A stretch of DNA of 64,000 nucleotides from an uncultured Lachnospiraceae bacterium (lineage in GTDB: Bacteria > Bacillota > Clostridia > Lachnospirales > Lachnospiraceae), in assembly GCA_900319245.1 (NCBI GenBank), contig ONNQ01000011.1, positions 23,165-87,164 of the forward strand, read 5' to 3'. The notes below the pieces were generated by a model that was given only the letters and a program-made list of their open reading frames with translations, was not told the origin of the DNA and searched no databases. The position numbers were made by a program, and so were the translations under genes. Numbering within the stretch: the first letter of the stretch is position 1; each line of letters begins with the position of its first letter. Positions 1-11,083 of the stretch are shown one piece after another.

Positions 1-3000
1 CGATCTCTTCTCCCGTAGGTGTAACAGTTACGTTCAGAGTGATCTCTGTCGTGTCATACGTAAAGTATGTCTGACCGTCATTGACCTCGGTGATCGTGTA
101 GGTGAAGCCATTCTCAAGATCCTCGGCCCAGTTGACTGTGACGATGATCACGTTGTTCTTGGCATCATATACGGTGCCAGGGGTTGCCTGGTAGTCCACA
201 ATGTATCTGAATGTAGGATACTTGATGGTCTTTCCGGTGTAGTCCTCATTGATCATGTCAGAGCTCTTGACTCTTGCGATCTCATGGCTGCCTCTCTGAT
301 CCGGGATCTTCTCGCTGATGACGAACTCAAATTCTTCGTCCTCAGGCAGGCGGTATGTGAGCTCCTTGGAGCCGCTGATACTCTTCTCGCCCCTTGCCTT
401 GTAGTAGTTCGTGAACTCAGCGCCGGTGTCTGTTTCCACTGCAACTCCCAGCTTGGCTACGCCTGGCTCGAGCTCGTCTTTGGTCACAACCACAGATACT
501 TTGATGGTATCCACTGTTGTGCCGTCATAAGTGATTCCGGGCTCGCTGCCGATAACCTCTTTCACTTTGTACTCAGCTGTCAGGTCTTTCTCAAGATCTT
601 CCTTGCTGGCGTAGGTCTTGATGATCTCGGTCAGGTTTCCGTCCTCATCTGTTTTTGTCGTCAGTCCCAGATTGTCTGCATCCGGATCTACAACATATCT
701 GAAAACAGGATAGTAAACTACGCCGAATGCATCATTGACTACCGTTCCAAGGACTTTTCCGGCCTTATCCGTGATCTCAAACGTGAACTCTTTATCCTGA
801 AGCTCACGGCCATACAGGAATTTAACTGCTTTTCCTGTACCTTCGCCTCTTGCTCTGTAGGTGTTAATGAAGTTCGCATTCTTCTCAGGTTTCACCTCTA
901 CATTCACGTCGAGTTTACCCTGATCATCTTCGTTGAGAGAGACTGTTGCTGTCACTGTGTATTCAGTAGTGTCATACGTAATACCAGCTGCATTGCCAGT
1001 TTCCTCAGTCACCGTGAATACATAATCCTTAGGCTCATACTCTACAGGATCAGCAGTAGCATCTTTTACATTGATGATGTTTTCAAGATCTGCTGCCTTC
1101 ACCACGATCGATTCGTGGTTCTCATTCTCCCAGTTGGGAAGCATGACGGTTCCCGGCTCAAGAGAGCTGTCGACCACAAACTTCAGACTGGGATACTTGA
1201 TCTGGTTTCCGGTGTTGGTGAGTGTAAACTCTTTGTCTCCGATCTTGATCTTGAAGGTGAATACAGTTTCGTCGTCACCTTCCTTGATCTCGCGGCCTCT
1301 GAGGGTCTTGGTTCCGCTGAACGTTCCTTCTCCCTTTGCATCATAGAAGTTCTTAAACGCATTCTTGAACTTGTATTTTGCAAGGATCGCTTCGATCAGA
1401 CTGCCAAAATCATCCTCGACCTTGACGTTGATCGTGCCGTCTTTGTTGTCATGGAGTGTGACCTTGATTCCGTAAACGTTCTCATCATACGTCACGCCGC
1501 CGGCGTTTCCTTTCACTTCGCTGACAGTGTATTTGTAAACAGTATCTTTTACAAATCCATGGTCATCTCTGTCCATGTTGTCCAGCGTGTAGGTGATCTT
1601 GTCAAAGGTGATCGCATTCTTGACGTTCTTCTTCTCCTGCAGGGTGTTGCCCTGCTCATCCTTGAGCCGGAACGTAAACTCGCCGCTGTTCAGGATTCTT
1701 CCGAGCAGAGTCTTTTCTGCAGTGAGCTCCATAGCGCCCGTTGCTTCATACTCGTTCTTGAAATCATTACCTATCGGCTTGTTGATCGTTACATCCAGTC
1801 TGGACTGGTCGTTCAGGTTCACAGCTACGTTGACTGTCAGATCAATGACTGTCGTATCGTAGGTTACGCCCTTATAGATGAACTTTCCGTCAGTTGTTTC
1901 ATCTGCACCCTCAGGAATGACTTCGCTGATCGTGTACTTGTACGGACTCTCAATATCCTCAACCTTCTGTACGTTGACGGTGATCGTGTTGCTCTCTTCG
2001 TCATACGTAGTTCCTGCTTCTTTGTTGGCGTCTACTGTGTACTTGAAAGTAGGATAATCGATCGTCTTCATGTTCTGCCCGTCATTGAGCTCATCCGTGT
2101 TCTTGACGGTAGCGATGACTGTATCGCCTTCCTTGATCTCAAACTCGAATTCTTCATTATCGGGCAGACGGTTTGTAAGTTCCTTAAATCCGCTGGGCTT
2201 AGCCTGTCCTGCTGCAGTATAAGTGTTGGTAAATTTCTTTCCTTCTTCTGCTTCTGCAGTGACTTTCAGCTTGGATTCATCATCCGGGTCAACCTCAGGT
2301 GTAACCTTGATAGTCTGTGTCGTAGACGTATCATATGTGATACCTGCTTCGGACTGCTCAATCTCTTTTACCGTATAAGAAGTTGCTTCCAGATCCTCAA
2401 CTTTGTTTACGGTAATGATGACAGCTGTCAGCTGACCGTTTGCAGTTTCCAGCTTTCTTCCGGCTGTCGCCTTGGGATCAACGATATATTTGAATGTAGG
2501 ATACTGGATCTTTCCATTCAGGTCATTAGCAACTCTTCCGATCGGATTGACGCTATCGCTCTCATCGAAAATCGCAAACCAGAACTCGCTGTCTTTCAGC
2601 TTACGGCCTTCAAGGATCTTCTTGCCTTCGGCAGTATCCTGGCCCTCTGCGCCATACGTATTGACGAAACTAAGCGCATCTGCATCAGTCAGTGTGACTT
2701 CAATTTCCGTATTGCTGCCCTCTTTCATCTTGGCTGTCGCAGTAAAGGTCTTGCGGTCTTCCGGATACAGAGGATAAACAATACCGGGGCTCGGATTGTC
2801 TTTGTTCTCCATCACCGTGAACTCATAAGGTCCTTTAAGTTTCTGCGGGCTTCTGACAGTAATGGTAACTAAAGTCGTATCAGTCTCACTGTCAACTGTG
2901 ACGCCTTCGGTTCCGCCTGCATCCAGGACAAATTTGATCGTAGGATACTTGATCTTTCCGCCGGCTTCATTTGTGACGTGTCCGATCACCTTAGTGCCGT

Positions 3001-6000
3001 AATAGAGATCAAATGTGAATTCTCCTTCTTTCAGTGTTCTTCCGTTCAGGACCTTCGTGCCCTTAGGCGTCGCCTCTCCTTCTGCTTCCATAGGAGTGTT
3101 GATAAAGTCAAATTTCTCTGCCGTCTTTTCCAGATTGACATCCAGCTTAGACTCATCTTTGCTGTTCATCGCAACTGTTGCGGTCACTCCATAGCTTGCA
3201 TCGGAATACTGGATGCCGTCTCTGACCTCGCCGCCGTGCAGCTCGTTGAATTTGAACTTAAATTCTTTGGGCGTTTTGCCGTCTTCCTTCAGGAAGTCTT
3301 CGTAATTGCGGTAGGTAATAACGATCTCTTTCACATAGCCGCTGTTGCCGGTGACAACCTTCATTCCAAGCTCGTCATCCGTTGCAGTCGGTTTGACCAC
3401 TGCCTTAATGGTCGGGAACTGGATTGCTGCTCCTACGTTGCCTGCAGTCGCTGCTGCGTGTGTCACCTTTCCAATAAGCGTCTCACCATCTGTCATATCA
3501 TAGACGTTGAACTCGTAGGTTCCTGCCGCAAGCTCCTGCTCGTCATTCTCGACGATCTTGTCACCTGTCAGCGTCGCCTCTCCGTCAGCCTTATAGACGT
3601 TGACAAACGTGAAATTGGAGAAGAAATCGGTAATAACATTGCCATTCTTCAGAACTTTGATCTGAAGTTCTCCATTGTCGAGGTCTGTCACACGGACAGT
3701 TACAGGATACTCAGTTCCATCATATGTGACACCTTTGATCGGGGTCTTTGTGTCCTCTTTAATTGTGTACTGATAATCCACATAGCGGTGTCCGTCTCCG
3801 TCTGTCTTGTTCATGACATCGGGATCAATGTGGACCGTGTAGGTGTCATTTTCTTTGACTACCTTTGTCGTATCCTTGTATCCGGCTTCATCGCTTTCAT
3901 CAAGGACATAGTCGATCTGAGGGAATACGATATCGCAGTCATATACATTTTCAGCCGCGTTCTTCGCAGATACTACGGTATTATCCGCGTCGTTCAGAGC
4001 CGCTTCAAATGTAAACTCTTCTACTCTGAGTTTTCTGCCCTTGATGGTCTTCTTGGCGCCAAGCACCAGGCTTCCCTCAGCATTGTACTCATTCGAAATA
4101 TTTGCAAAATAGACATCGTTCTCGCCGGCGGTTACAACCTTACCATCGATCTTGACCTCTACATCGAGAGTATCATCCTCATCGTTACTGGTGACTTTGA
4201 CTTCCACTGTATGCTCGGTCGTATCATACGTAACGCCGTCCTTGTCGCCCGGTTCTTCTTTGATCGTGTACTTGAATGTAGTAGGTTCATAACCGGTAAT
4301 AACGCCATTAGCATCTCTGATCGGAGTAAGGTCAGTGGTTCTGAACACGATCTCTCCGAATCTGACCTTGCCGTTTGCATCATTTGCCTTTGTGACCGGT
4401 GCCGTAGGAGCAGGCTCACTATCACTTGCTGCCTTTCCTGTCGGTGCACCGTCTATGCCGGTCAGCGTAAACTCGTAGTCCCCAGCTGCAACATCTACAT
4501 TGCTTCCGATCAGCTCTTTAAGTGCGCCGAGCTCAACTTTGCCCTCATAAGGTTTATCCTTAACGCCAACTGCTGTAGACGGCAGGAAGATAAACTGGCT
4601 AGGGTCAGCCGTTTCTCCCTTCGTACGATTTGCAAGTCTTACCTGTACGATGTAGTTGATCAGCTCATATCCGGGAGGGGCCACAACTTCTTTCAGGGCC
4701 CATACTTTATCCTTATTGGCATAGATATGGCCTGTTTTTTCAACACCGTCTTCATCCGTATAGGAGTAATCCTGGATTATGCAAATGCCGTTTGCACCGG
4801 TTGTATAGGTTCCCATGCAGTTCCTGCCTGCTTCCGCATCAGCAACGCTGCCATAGAGCTCAAACTGTGCACCCGCAAGAGTCACATTGCTCTTTACTCT
4901 ATCCGTTTTACGCAGCTTGATGTAATCGACACTCGCATCACCAAGGCTCTCCGGCACGAACTCAGGATTGGGTCTGACCCACTTGTTGTTCATCTGCATT
5001 TTGTTCCAGACTTCCATAGTGTGGTGCAGATCATCCGCTGTGTAGAGGATTTCTGCATGATACGTCATTTCGTATCGCTTACCATTGTCGATCTTGAATG
5101 TGATTACATTACCCGACATATTATAATCAACTGTTGTTTCGACCAGCTGATCATTTTCATCATAGGTGTAGAATTTAATAGTAGACTCATCAACATACTG
5201 GTTGTCAGAGAACTCATCCTTACAGTCGACCTGTGTCTGGTTCTGATCTCCCATCCACTTGGCCTCTGGATTCATAACAATCCTATACACCGCATAGTTG
5301 ACTACCTGATCCGGATTAGCAGGATCAAAGAAGCTCTTCTTCTCAGCATCGTAGTTTTCAGCCTCTTTATGCAGCATCTCATACCTGTAGTTGTATTCTA
5401 CCGGTGTCTTCTGCGTGGTCCAATCACTCAGGGGAAGTTCCTTGTACTGAATGTTATTGTTGAAAGACTTAACAACTTCTGTAGATTCTTCACCTGCCTC
5501 GTCCTGATCATCAGAGAGGTTCAGAAGGCCGAGGGAATCTGCATCCTTGGGCATCAGGTAGAAGGTCAGTGTGTGATGCGGTGTTGTAGTCTCACTCACG
5601 CCTTCGATCTTGATCGTGGAACCGTCTGTTCCATTCTCGGAGATTGTGACAGTAACGCCATTCGCGTTTCCGTTTGTGTCCACCGGGATCAGCTTGTTTG
5701 CATCGGCATCGCCCACATACTGGGCTGCCTCTGCTGCTGTCAGTGTTTTGAAATACTCAGGTCTGATACCAAGATCAGAATCTCCGAACAGAACATCGTA
5801 GGTATCCTTGATCTCGGTCGTTCCATTCGTGGTCGTTGCAACAGAGAGGTTGGAAATATCCAGCGTGAACTTCCAGATGGGGTATTCCAAGCCGCCAATT
5901 CCGGTAGTCTTTGTCGGATATCCACCCCCACGCTTTACAACCGTAAGCGGAGGTACATCCGCATATGTATTGGTAACCAATACATTCGTATTGTCTTTTG

Positions 6001-9000
6001 TGACATTAAAGTCTGCTTCAAGACCGTTTGTCTTGTCCGTGCCCACTGTGATTGTGGTCGTGCGGACCAGGCCATAGAACGGGTTGGCCTGATCGTCGCC
6101 TTCGTGCAGCACTTCCTCCTTGATGTGGTAGGTTCCTGCGGGAAGGTTCTCAAAGGTCATGGTTCCGACCTTGCCGGTGCTGTTCTTGACCATGTCAAAA
6201 TAGGTGAACACACCGATTTCATTGCCGTCGGCATCCTTAAGGACATTGCCGTCAGGATCTGTCACTGTGAACTTGAACTCTTTCTGCTGCTCTTCAGTCA
6301 GGTTACCGGTATACGAGATACTCTTGGTAACGACCAGTTTGCCGGCTTCCTTGTACTCATTCGTAAAGTCAACTGTAGACGAAGTAAACTTGTCAACATG
6401 TGCAAAAACGCCTGTTGTCTCATCATAGTCTGCAGTCTGTGCGTTTACTTTGACCGTCGTAGTTCTTTCATAACCTGCAATGTCAGCACTCTCAATAATG
6501 GTGTAATCGGCAGGTGCGTCAACCAGGATCTTATACCCGGGCTCGCCTGCAGCCTTGATCTGTGCATATGTGATTGTAGCAATAGTCGCTCCTGTGCTGT
6601 CTTTGACAGTGAAAGCAACCGCTGCCTTCTGCTCAGGGGTCAGCTTATTGATCGCTTCATCGTCGATAAAGGACTTTTTGAAGATGAGCGCGCCGACTTC
6701 CTTATAACTGTTGATCAGTTCAACGTGCAGTGTCTTTTTATCCTCCACTGCTCCGGATACACCCGCCGCGTCGTCATACGCCGTTTCTGCGTCGGTGCCC
6801 ACTTTAACAGTTGTCGTTCTCTCGTAATACTGATCCTCGTAATCTGCCCCTGTCTCTTTGACCGTGTAGGTACCGGTAGGCAGGTTGTTGATAGTCCATT
6901 TACCGTCAGTAAACTCATCATAAGTCTTAGTGGCAGTATATCCATCCGGACCAGTCACAGTGAAAGTCATCTTGGACAGGTCGCAGTCGCTATTCAGAGG
7001 ATCTCCCGCAAAGGTCTTAATAATTTCCAGATTTCCGAGCTTGCGTGTATAGGTGTTCTCAAAGGCAATTTCTTTCTCACTCTTGATTTCGACCACAATA
7101 TTACCGTCTGGTCTTGTTATGGTCGTGCAGTTATAGATCGAAGTAATACTCTCTGCGTTCGTCTCCTTAACAATATAGACACCGGTGGGAACCTTTTCGA
7201 ATTTCTTCTGGCCGTCTGTCATATCAAAATAGGAGAAAGTTGTAGGTTCAAAAATAATCCTATTGCCTTCTTTAGGAGTTCCATCTGCGTTGATGTTTGA
7301 ATCCCTATAGCCGGTCACTGTAAATTGGATAGCCTTTTTCTGGTCATCCGTCAGGTTTTCATCTTTGAGTTGGGAATTCTTTCCGAATGTCTTTTTGACA
7401 ATCAGATTGCCGTAACCCATATATCCATTAGTAACATCAATGCCTATACTGGTACCACCAGCGACAACTGTGAAGGTTACCTGATGCGTTTTACTCGATA
7501 CTGTGCCACCCTTAATCGATCCAGAGACATAGAACAAAACAGAAGCTGTGTAGTCGTCCACATCATAGTTTGTCTCTACAATCGTATATGTGCCAGGCTC
7601 AAGCTTAATGTTAGAAGCAGGCAAGACACCAGCCTGTCTTTCGGCTTCAGTTATGCTGCTCGCATCATACGCATATGTGCCGACAGGTGTACCGGTCGCA
7701 GAGCTTCCTTTATAGATAACGAAACGAATACTCTTTTTAACAAGATTCTCAACCCGTTTCTGTTCCTTGTCGAACTCGACAGGATCTGCGATAGATTGTC
7801 CGTCGAGGATGACGGTCTTCGTAATTCCTACGCCTACGCCGACCTTAGAATACCTGTTCCAGAAATAAATGTAGGATCTGTTGCCATGTGTGACTTCTTT
7901 CGATGCCGAAGTATGACCATATGTGCGATTGATCTCGCTCTCTTCGTCCACAATCTGACTCCAGACGTCTTTATCGCCATGCGTGTAGACATCTTGCTTG
8001 TATTCATCGCCGCTCTCTACGACCTGGTAGTGGCCGACGGGAAGGTCGATACCAGCTTCCATCTCAGCCAGCGTAAACTCACTCTTTCCATTAACTGTGA
8101 CTTCCACGTTACCATGATCAACGTCTATGATCTTAAAACGGAGTTTGCCGCGAAGTTCAGTTTTCTCAACGTCAGTAAGTCCAGTAATAGTCTTATCAAT
8201 CATCAGCTTACCGCTGTTGACATAGTTGTTGTTAAAGACAGCTGTATGCTCCTGCCCTTTCGCACTCACGGTTGCGCTCGTCGGATTGTCGCTAGCGCTG
8301 CCATCCAGGGCGACTGTAGTTGTCCTGATATACTTATCGAGATCCGCATTAACCTCTGTGATCTTATATGCGGTGCTGCTCACAGGGACCTCAACAGAAT
8401 ACTCTCCATTAGCGTCCAAGTCAGACAGTTTTACCTTATAGGAGTTGGTACCATTCGAAATCGTGAACAGAACAGTATCCGGATCACTAAACTTAGCCTT
8501 AAATGCTGCCAGAGATTTAATATCTCCTGAGAGGGTCTTCTTCACCTTGATCGTACCCTTGTCCTGGCTGTAGTCATTGTTGACCGTTATTTCAGCTGTC
8601 TCGCCGAATATCACTTTCGATGTACCAGGCGTAGAAGTACCTCTGCCGGAAACGTCACCGTCATAGGTTGTTACGCGGGTGAAATTCGTGAAATCCGCAT
8701 TTCCGCCCTCAGTGACGGTATAGTTGCCGATGGGAAGATTATCGATTGTACAAACTCCGTCGGCTCCAGTTCCAAAATTCGTGCTATTGATCGTGACCGT
8801 TTTGGTATATCCGTTGGGTCCTGTGATCGTCACAGTGGCTTTGGACCTCTTCTCGCGGAAGTTTTTGTAGTTCTTGTCACCCGTGACCTTTTTAATGATC
8901 TTCAGTGATCCGACCTTTGTATAGACATTCTTGTAGGTCGTTTGCGCGGTCTCTCCGTCTGTGACAGACGCAGTGGTCTGTAGCGTAGTAGACGCAGTCG

Positions 9001-11083
9001 CTTCGCCATTGATAAAGGTCTCTACCTTTGTGCCGTTTCCGCTGGCTACACCATTTTCTTTGATCGTATAGGTGCCAACTGGAAGATCGCTGATAGTAAT
9101 AGATCCGCTCGCGATTTCGGCATATGTGACCGTACGGGAATAGTTATTGGGTCCGGTAATGGTGAAGGTTACATCTTTCTTTAATGCATCTGTCACACCA
9201 TCGCCGTCAAATTCTTTGGTCAGCTTCAGAGCGCCTTTCTTCTGTCTGTAATTATTTGTAAAGAGGGCTTCCGAATTTTTATCCTTCTCTACAGCGATAT
9301 CACCGCCGATATTGCCTGTGCCGCTATTCTGACCATCCACTGTAAACGAATAAGTAGCGGATGTGCATTCATAACCATCAACATTTCCAGCGTTTTCAAC
9401 CACATGATACTTACCTACAGGCAACTCGCTCAGGGTAAGCGCTCCACCCGCTTTGTAGATATCTTCATAGGTATAAACATGTCTGTAATTATTAGGGCCT
9501 GTGACAGTGAATGTAATCTTCTCCCGCTGCGCCTTAGTCATATTGTTGCTGTTCAGCGCAGAACCGTTAGCAAAATTCTTCTTAAGGACAAGATTTCCAC
9601 TGTCCTGCACATAGATATTCTTCAGATGGAAAGTTCTCTCATCGCTGGCAGGGATAGGCTGAGTCACCTCTGTTACAGATGAAGAACTGAGAGTATAATC
9701 AGGGATTTTCAGGGTAGAAGTCTCCCTGACTGTATATGTTCCCTTAACAAGACCTTTAAACTCTTTTTTCGCCTGGTTGTTTCCCTGATCTACCATGTCG
9801 GCATAGGTAAATTCAGGAATCACATTTCCATCCTTATCCTTTGCCCTGGCGCCGTTGGAATCAAAGATAGCAAAGACCATCTTCTCTTTTTCGGCTGCTG
9901 TCAAAACATGGTCGCCATTGATTTGGTTTTCCTTGATGACATTAATGCCGACAGTAAGATCGACAGGAATTAACGTATCATCGTCAAACTCAAAATCGTC
10001 GCCATCCCCATTAACCATCATCTGAAGACTAATTGTAAGTCTGGCGTTCTCCGCGATGCAAAGTGCGTCATAAGATTCTTCCGGCTCATGGTTCCACTCA
10101 TACACAATCACATCGGGCACGCTAGGGTCATCACTCTGCTCAATCCTAAACCTTGTAGTCAGATATAACCGTTTATCGGTTCCAGTTGCCTCATCTGTAA
10201 CTATAACACTGACTGTGGAATCGCCATAGAGAGGCGGCACCGCTTTGGCTCCGTTAGGCAGTTTATAGCGGAGGGTATCCATACTAAACTGAATACCTTC
10301 CTCTTTTTCATGGAACTCCAATTTCAAATTGAACAGGTCACCAGCATGAAGGGGTTCGGTAATAGCAGAACCGTCAGGATGTGTTATGGTGACACTCATA
10401 TTCTGCCCAAACTCATTTAATGAGCTCTTCTCGCGGCCGGTTACGGTTTCCGAGGGCTGAGGGGACTTCAGCGCATCCTTCTTGGCGCTCTCGACTTCCT
10501 CGGTCTCCTCCTCATCGGCGTTCTCCTCGGGAGTCGTCTCCTCCTCGGGAGCGATCTCTTCAGACTTGCCTTGGTCGGGGTCCTCGTCATCATCGCCGTC
10601 TTCATCCTCAGTCTTATTGACTTCGGGTGTTGTAGGCTCCGGCTCGGTCTCTGCCTCCTTAACCGTTACATGAACGGTAGGCATATTACTATAAGAAAGA
10701 CTGCTGTCGTCGAACGAAGCCGTAAGGGCATACGTTCCGGCAGTACTTCCGTCATAGTCTCCATGCCAGGAAACAGATTTGTCTACTGTCTCCTCAGAAA
10801 CCGCCGGTGCTGTCTCCTCGGTGGAGCCTTCAGCCGATGTGACCGTCTCTAAAACAACGGACAGCGAAGAAGGCAGACCGATCTCGTCCTTGGACGTACC
10901 GTTGTCTACCTCGTATTCGGTCTGAATACCGCCGATCGATTTGACAGTTGTTGTAGATGCAGCATGAACCACCAGTGATTCGTACGGCAGCATGGTAACC
11001 GTTACAAGAACGATCATGATCTGCGCAAGGATCCGGTCTCTCAAGCTGTATCTGCTTCCTGCTTTTCGATTCCTCTTTTCCAT
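1..11083 (-). CDS. Giant multidomain surface adhesin with Cna-B/pilin-type repeats (partial, C-terminus outside window)
   Basis: The frame is open from ATG 11083 (AGGAGGAGG 4 bases upstream) to the window edge, 3,694 codons without a stop. Residues 1-42 form a signal peptide with a basic start, a hydrophobic stretch and a likely cut after VHA. Residues about 142-212 are an acidic Glu/Asp/Pro linker. About 11 Cna-B-like repeats follow, starting near residues 366, 498, 618, 727, 847, 960, 1085, 1225, 1347, 1465 and 1582, with a first-strand Lys (e.g. LVLKK, LEIIKTF) and a GTYTVKE motif. Residues about 1714-2050 are unlike the repeats. Near 2055-2160 lies a SpaA-like domain (LRKTD, LKEVVAPPGYEL). 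From about 2175 to the edge there are ten Spy0128/FctA-like pilin domains (GRxLxxGEFTF, GVTYD, FxNxY). In these families Lys-Asn isopeptide bonds stiffen the stalk, so a cell-wall-anchored adhesin is inferred. The anchor signal cannot be seen. Residue numbers are approximate. Confidence 0.93.
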   Translation of the reverse strand, partial: MEKRNRKAGSRYSLRDRILAQIMIVLVTVTMLPYESLVVHAASTTTVKSIGGIQTEYEVDNGTSKDEIGLPSSLSVVLETVTSAEGSTEETAPAVSEETVDKSVSWHGDYDGSTAGTYALTASFDDSSLSYSNMPTVHVTVKEAETEPEPTTPEVNKTEDEDGDDDEDPDQGKSEEIAPEEETTPEENADEEETEEVESAKKDALKSPQPSETVTGREKSSLNEFGQNMSVTITHPDGSAITEPLHAGDLFNLKLEFHEKEEGIQFSMDTLRYKLPNGAKAVPPLYGDSTVSVIVTDEATGTDKRLYLTTRFRIEQSDDPSVPDVIVYEWNHEPEESYDALCIAENARLTISLQMMVNGDGDDFEFDDDTLIPVDLTVGINVIKENQINGDHVLTAAEKEKMVFAIFDSNGARAKDKDGNVIPEFTYADMVDQGNNQAKKEFKGLVKGTYTVRETSTLKIPDYTLSSSSVTEVTQPIPASDERTFHLKNIYVQDSGNLVLKKNFANGSALNSNNMTKAQREKITFTVTGPNNYRHVYTYEDIYKAGGALTLSELPVGKYHVVENAGNVDGYECTSATYSFTVDGQNSGTGNIGGDIAVEKDKNSEALFTNNYRQKKGALKLTKEFDGDGVTDALKKDVTFTITGPNNYSRTVTYAEIASGSITISDLPVGTYTIKENGVASGNGTKVETFINGEATASTTLQTTASVTDGETAQTTYKNVYTKVGSLKIIKKVTGDKNYKNFREKRSKATVTITGPNGYTKTVTINSTNFGTGADGVCTIDNLPIGNYTVTEGGNADFTNFTRVTTYDGDVSGRGTSTPGTSKVIFGETAEITVNNDYSQDKGTIKVKKTLSGDIKSLAAFKAKFSDPDTVLFTISNGTNSYKVKLSDLDANGEYSVEVPVSSTAYKITEVNADLDKYIRTTTVALDGSASDNPTSATVSAKGQEHTAVFNNNYVNSGKLMIDKTITGLTDVEKTELRGKLRFKIIDVDHGNVEVTVNGKSEFTLAEMEAGIDLPVGHYQVVESGDEYKQDVYTHGDKDVWSQIVDEESEINRTYGHTSASKEVTHGNRSYIYFWNRYSKVGVGVGITKTVILDGQSIADPVEFDKEQKRVENLVKKSIRFVIYKGSSATGTPVGTYAYDASSITEAERQAGVLPASNIKLEPGTYTIVETNYDVDDYTASVLFYVSGSIKGGTVSSKTHQVTFTVVAGGTSIGIDVTNGYMGYGNLIVKKTFGKNSQLKDENLTDDQKKAIQFTVTGYRDSNINADGTPKEGNRIIFEPTTFSYFDMTDGQKKFEKVPTGVYIVKETNAESITSIYNCTTITRPDGNIVVEIKSEKEIAFENTYTRKLGNLEIIKTFAGDPLNSDCDLSKMTFTVTGPDGYTATKTYDEFTDGKWTINNLPTGTYTVKETGADYEDQYYERTTTVKVGTDAETAYDDAAGVSGAVEDKKTLHVELINSYKEVGALIFKKSFIDDEAINKLTPEQKAAVAFTVKDSTGATIATITYAQIKAAGEPGYKILVDAPADYTIIESADIAGYERTTTVKVNAQTADYDETTGVFAHVDKFTSSTVDFTNEYKEAGKLVVTKSISYTGNLTEEQQKEFKFTVTDPDGNVLKDADGNEIGVFTYFDMVKNSTGKVGTMTFENLPAGTYHIKEEVLHEGDDQANPFYGLVRTTTITVGTDKTNGLEADFNVTKDNTNVLVTNTYADVPPLTVVKRGGGYPTKTTGIGGLEYPIWKFTLDISNLSVATTTNGTTEIKDTYDVLFGDSDLGIRPEYFKTLTAAEAAQYVGDADANKLIPVDTNGNANGVTVTISENGTDGSTIKIEGVSETTTPHHTLTFYLMPKDADSLGLLNLSDDQDEAGEESTEVVKSFNNNIQYKELPLSDWTTQKTPVEYNYRYEMLHKEAENYDAEKKSFFDPANPDQVVNYAVYRIVMNPEAKWMGDQNQTQVDCKDEFSDNQYVDESTIKFYTYDENDQLVETTVDYNMSGNVITFKIDNGKRYEMTYHAEILYTADDLHHTMEVWNKMQMNNKWVRPNPEFVPESLGDASVDYIKLRKTDRVKSNVTLAGAQFELYGSVADAEAGRNCMGTYTTGANGICIIQDYSYTDEDGVEKTGHIYANKDKVWALKEVVAPPGYELINYIVQVRLANRTKGETADPSQFIFLPSTAVGVKDKPYEGKVELGALKELIGSNVDVAAGDYEFTLTGIDGAPTGKAASDSEPAPTAPVTKANDANGKVRFGEIVFRTTDLTPIRDANGVITGYEPTTFKYTIKEEPGDKDGVTYDTTEHTVEVKVTSNDEDDTLDVEVKIDGKVVTAGENDVYFANISNEYNAEGSLVLGAKKTIKGRKLRVEEFTFEAALNDADNTVVSAKNAAENVYDCDIVFPQIDYVLDESDEAGYKDTTKVVKENDTYTVHIDPDVMNKTDGDGHRYVDYQYTIKEDTKTPIKGVTYDGTEYPVTVRVTDLDNGELQIKVLKNGNVITDFFSNFTFVNVYKADGEATLTGDKIVENDEQELAAGTYEFNVYDMTDGETLIGKVTHAAATAGNVGAAIQFPTIKAVVKPTATDDELGMKVVTGNSGYVKEIVITYRNYEDFLKEDGKTPKEFKFKFNELHGGEVRDGIQYSDASYGVTATVAMNSKDESKLDVNLEKTAEKFDFINTPMEAEGEATPKGTKVLNGRTLKEGEFTFDLYYGTKVIGHVTNEAGGKIKYPTIKFVLDAGGTEGVTVDSETDTTLVTITVRSPQKLKGPYEFTVMENKDNPSPGIVYPLYPEDRKTFTATAKMKEGSNTEIEVTLTDADALSFVNTYGAEGQDTAEGKKILEGRKLKDSEFWFAIFDESDSVNPIGRVANDLNGKIQYPTFKYIVDPKATAGRKLETANGQLTAVIITVNKVEDLEATSYTVKEIEQSEAGITYDTSTTQTIKVTPEVDPDDESKLKVTAEAEEGKKFTNTYTAAGQAKPSGFKELTNRLPDNEEFEFEIKEGDTVIATVKNTDELNDGQNMKTIDYPTFKYTVDANKEAGTTYDEESNTITVNVQKVEDIESPYKYTISEVIPEGADETTDGKFIYKGVTYDTTVIDLTVNVAVNLNDQSRLDVTINKPIGNDFKNEYEATGAMELTAEKTLLGRILNSGEFTFRLKDEQGNTLQEKKNVKNAITFDKITYTLDNMDRDDHGFVKDTVYKYTVSEVKGNAGGVTYDENVYGIKVTLHDNKDGTINVKVEDDFGSLIEAILAKYKFKNAFKNFYDAKGEGTFSGTKTLRGREIKEGDDETVFTFKIKIGDKEFTLTNTGNQIKYPSLKFVVDSSLEPGTVMLPNWENENHESIVVKAADLENIINVKDATADPVEYEPKDYVFTVTEETGNAAGITYDTTEYTVTATVSLNEDDQGKLDVNVEVKPEKNANFINTYRARGEGTGKAVKFLYGRELQDKEFTFEITDKAGKVLGTVVNDAFGVVYYPVFRYVVDPDADNLGLTTKTDEDGNLTEIIKTYASKEDLEKDLTAEYKVKEVIGSEPGITYDGTTVDTIKVSVVVTKDELEPGVAKLGVAVETDTGAEFTNYYKARGEKSISGSKELTYRLPEDEEFEFVISEKIPDQRGSHEIARVKSSDMINEDYTGKTIKYPTFRYIVDYQATPGTVYDAKNNVIIVTVNWAEDLENGFTYTITEVNDGQTYFTYDTTEITLNVTVTPTGEEI

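Noticed and set aside
284-8530. Long open frames on the plus strand opposite the giant adhesin (up to about 1,440 codons)
   Set aside because: They lie in the same codon register as the adhesin, have no ribosome sites, and read as Cys/Ile/Arg-rich sequence without domains. They arise because the adhesin avoids codons whose complement is a stop.
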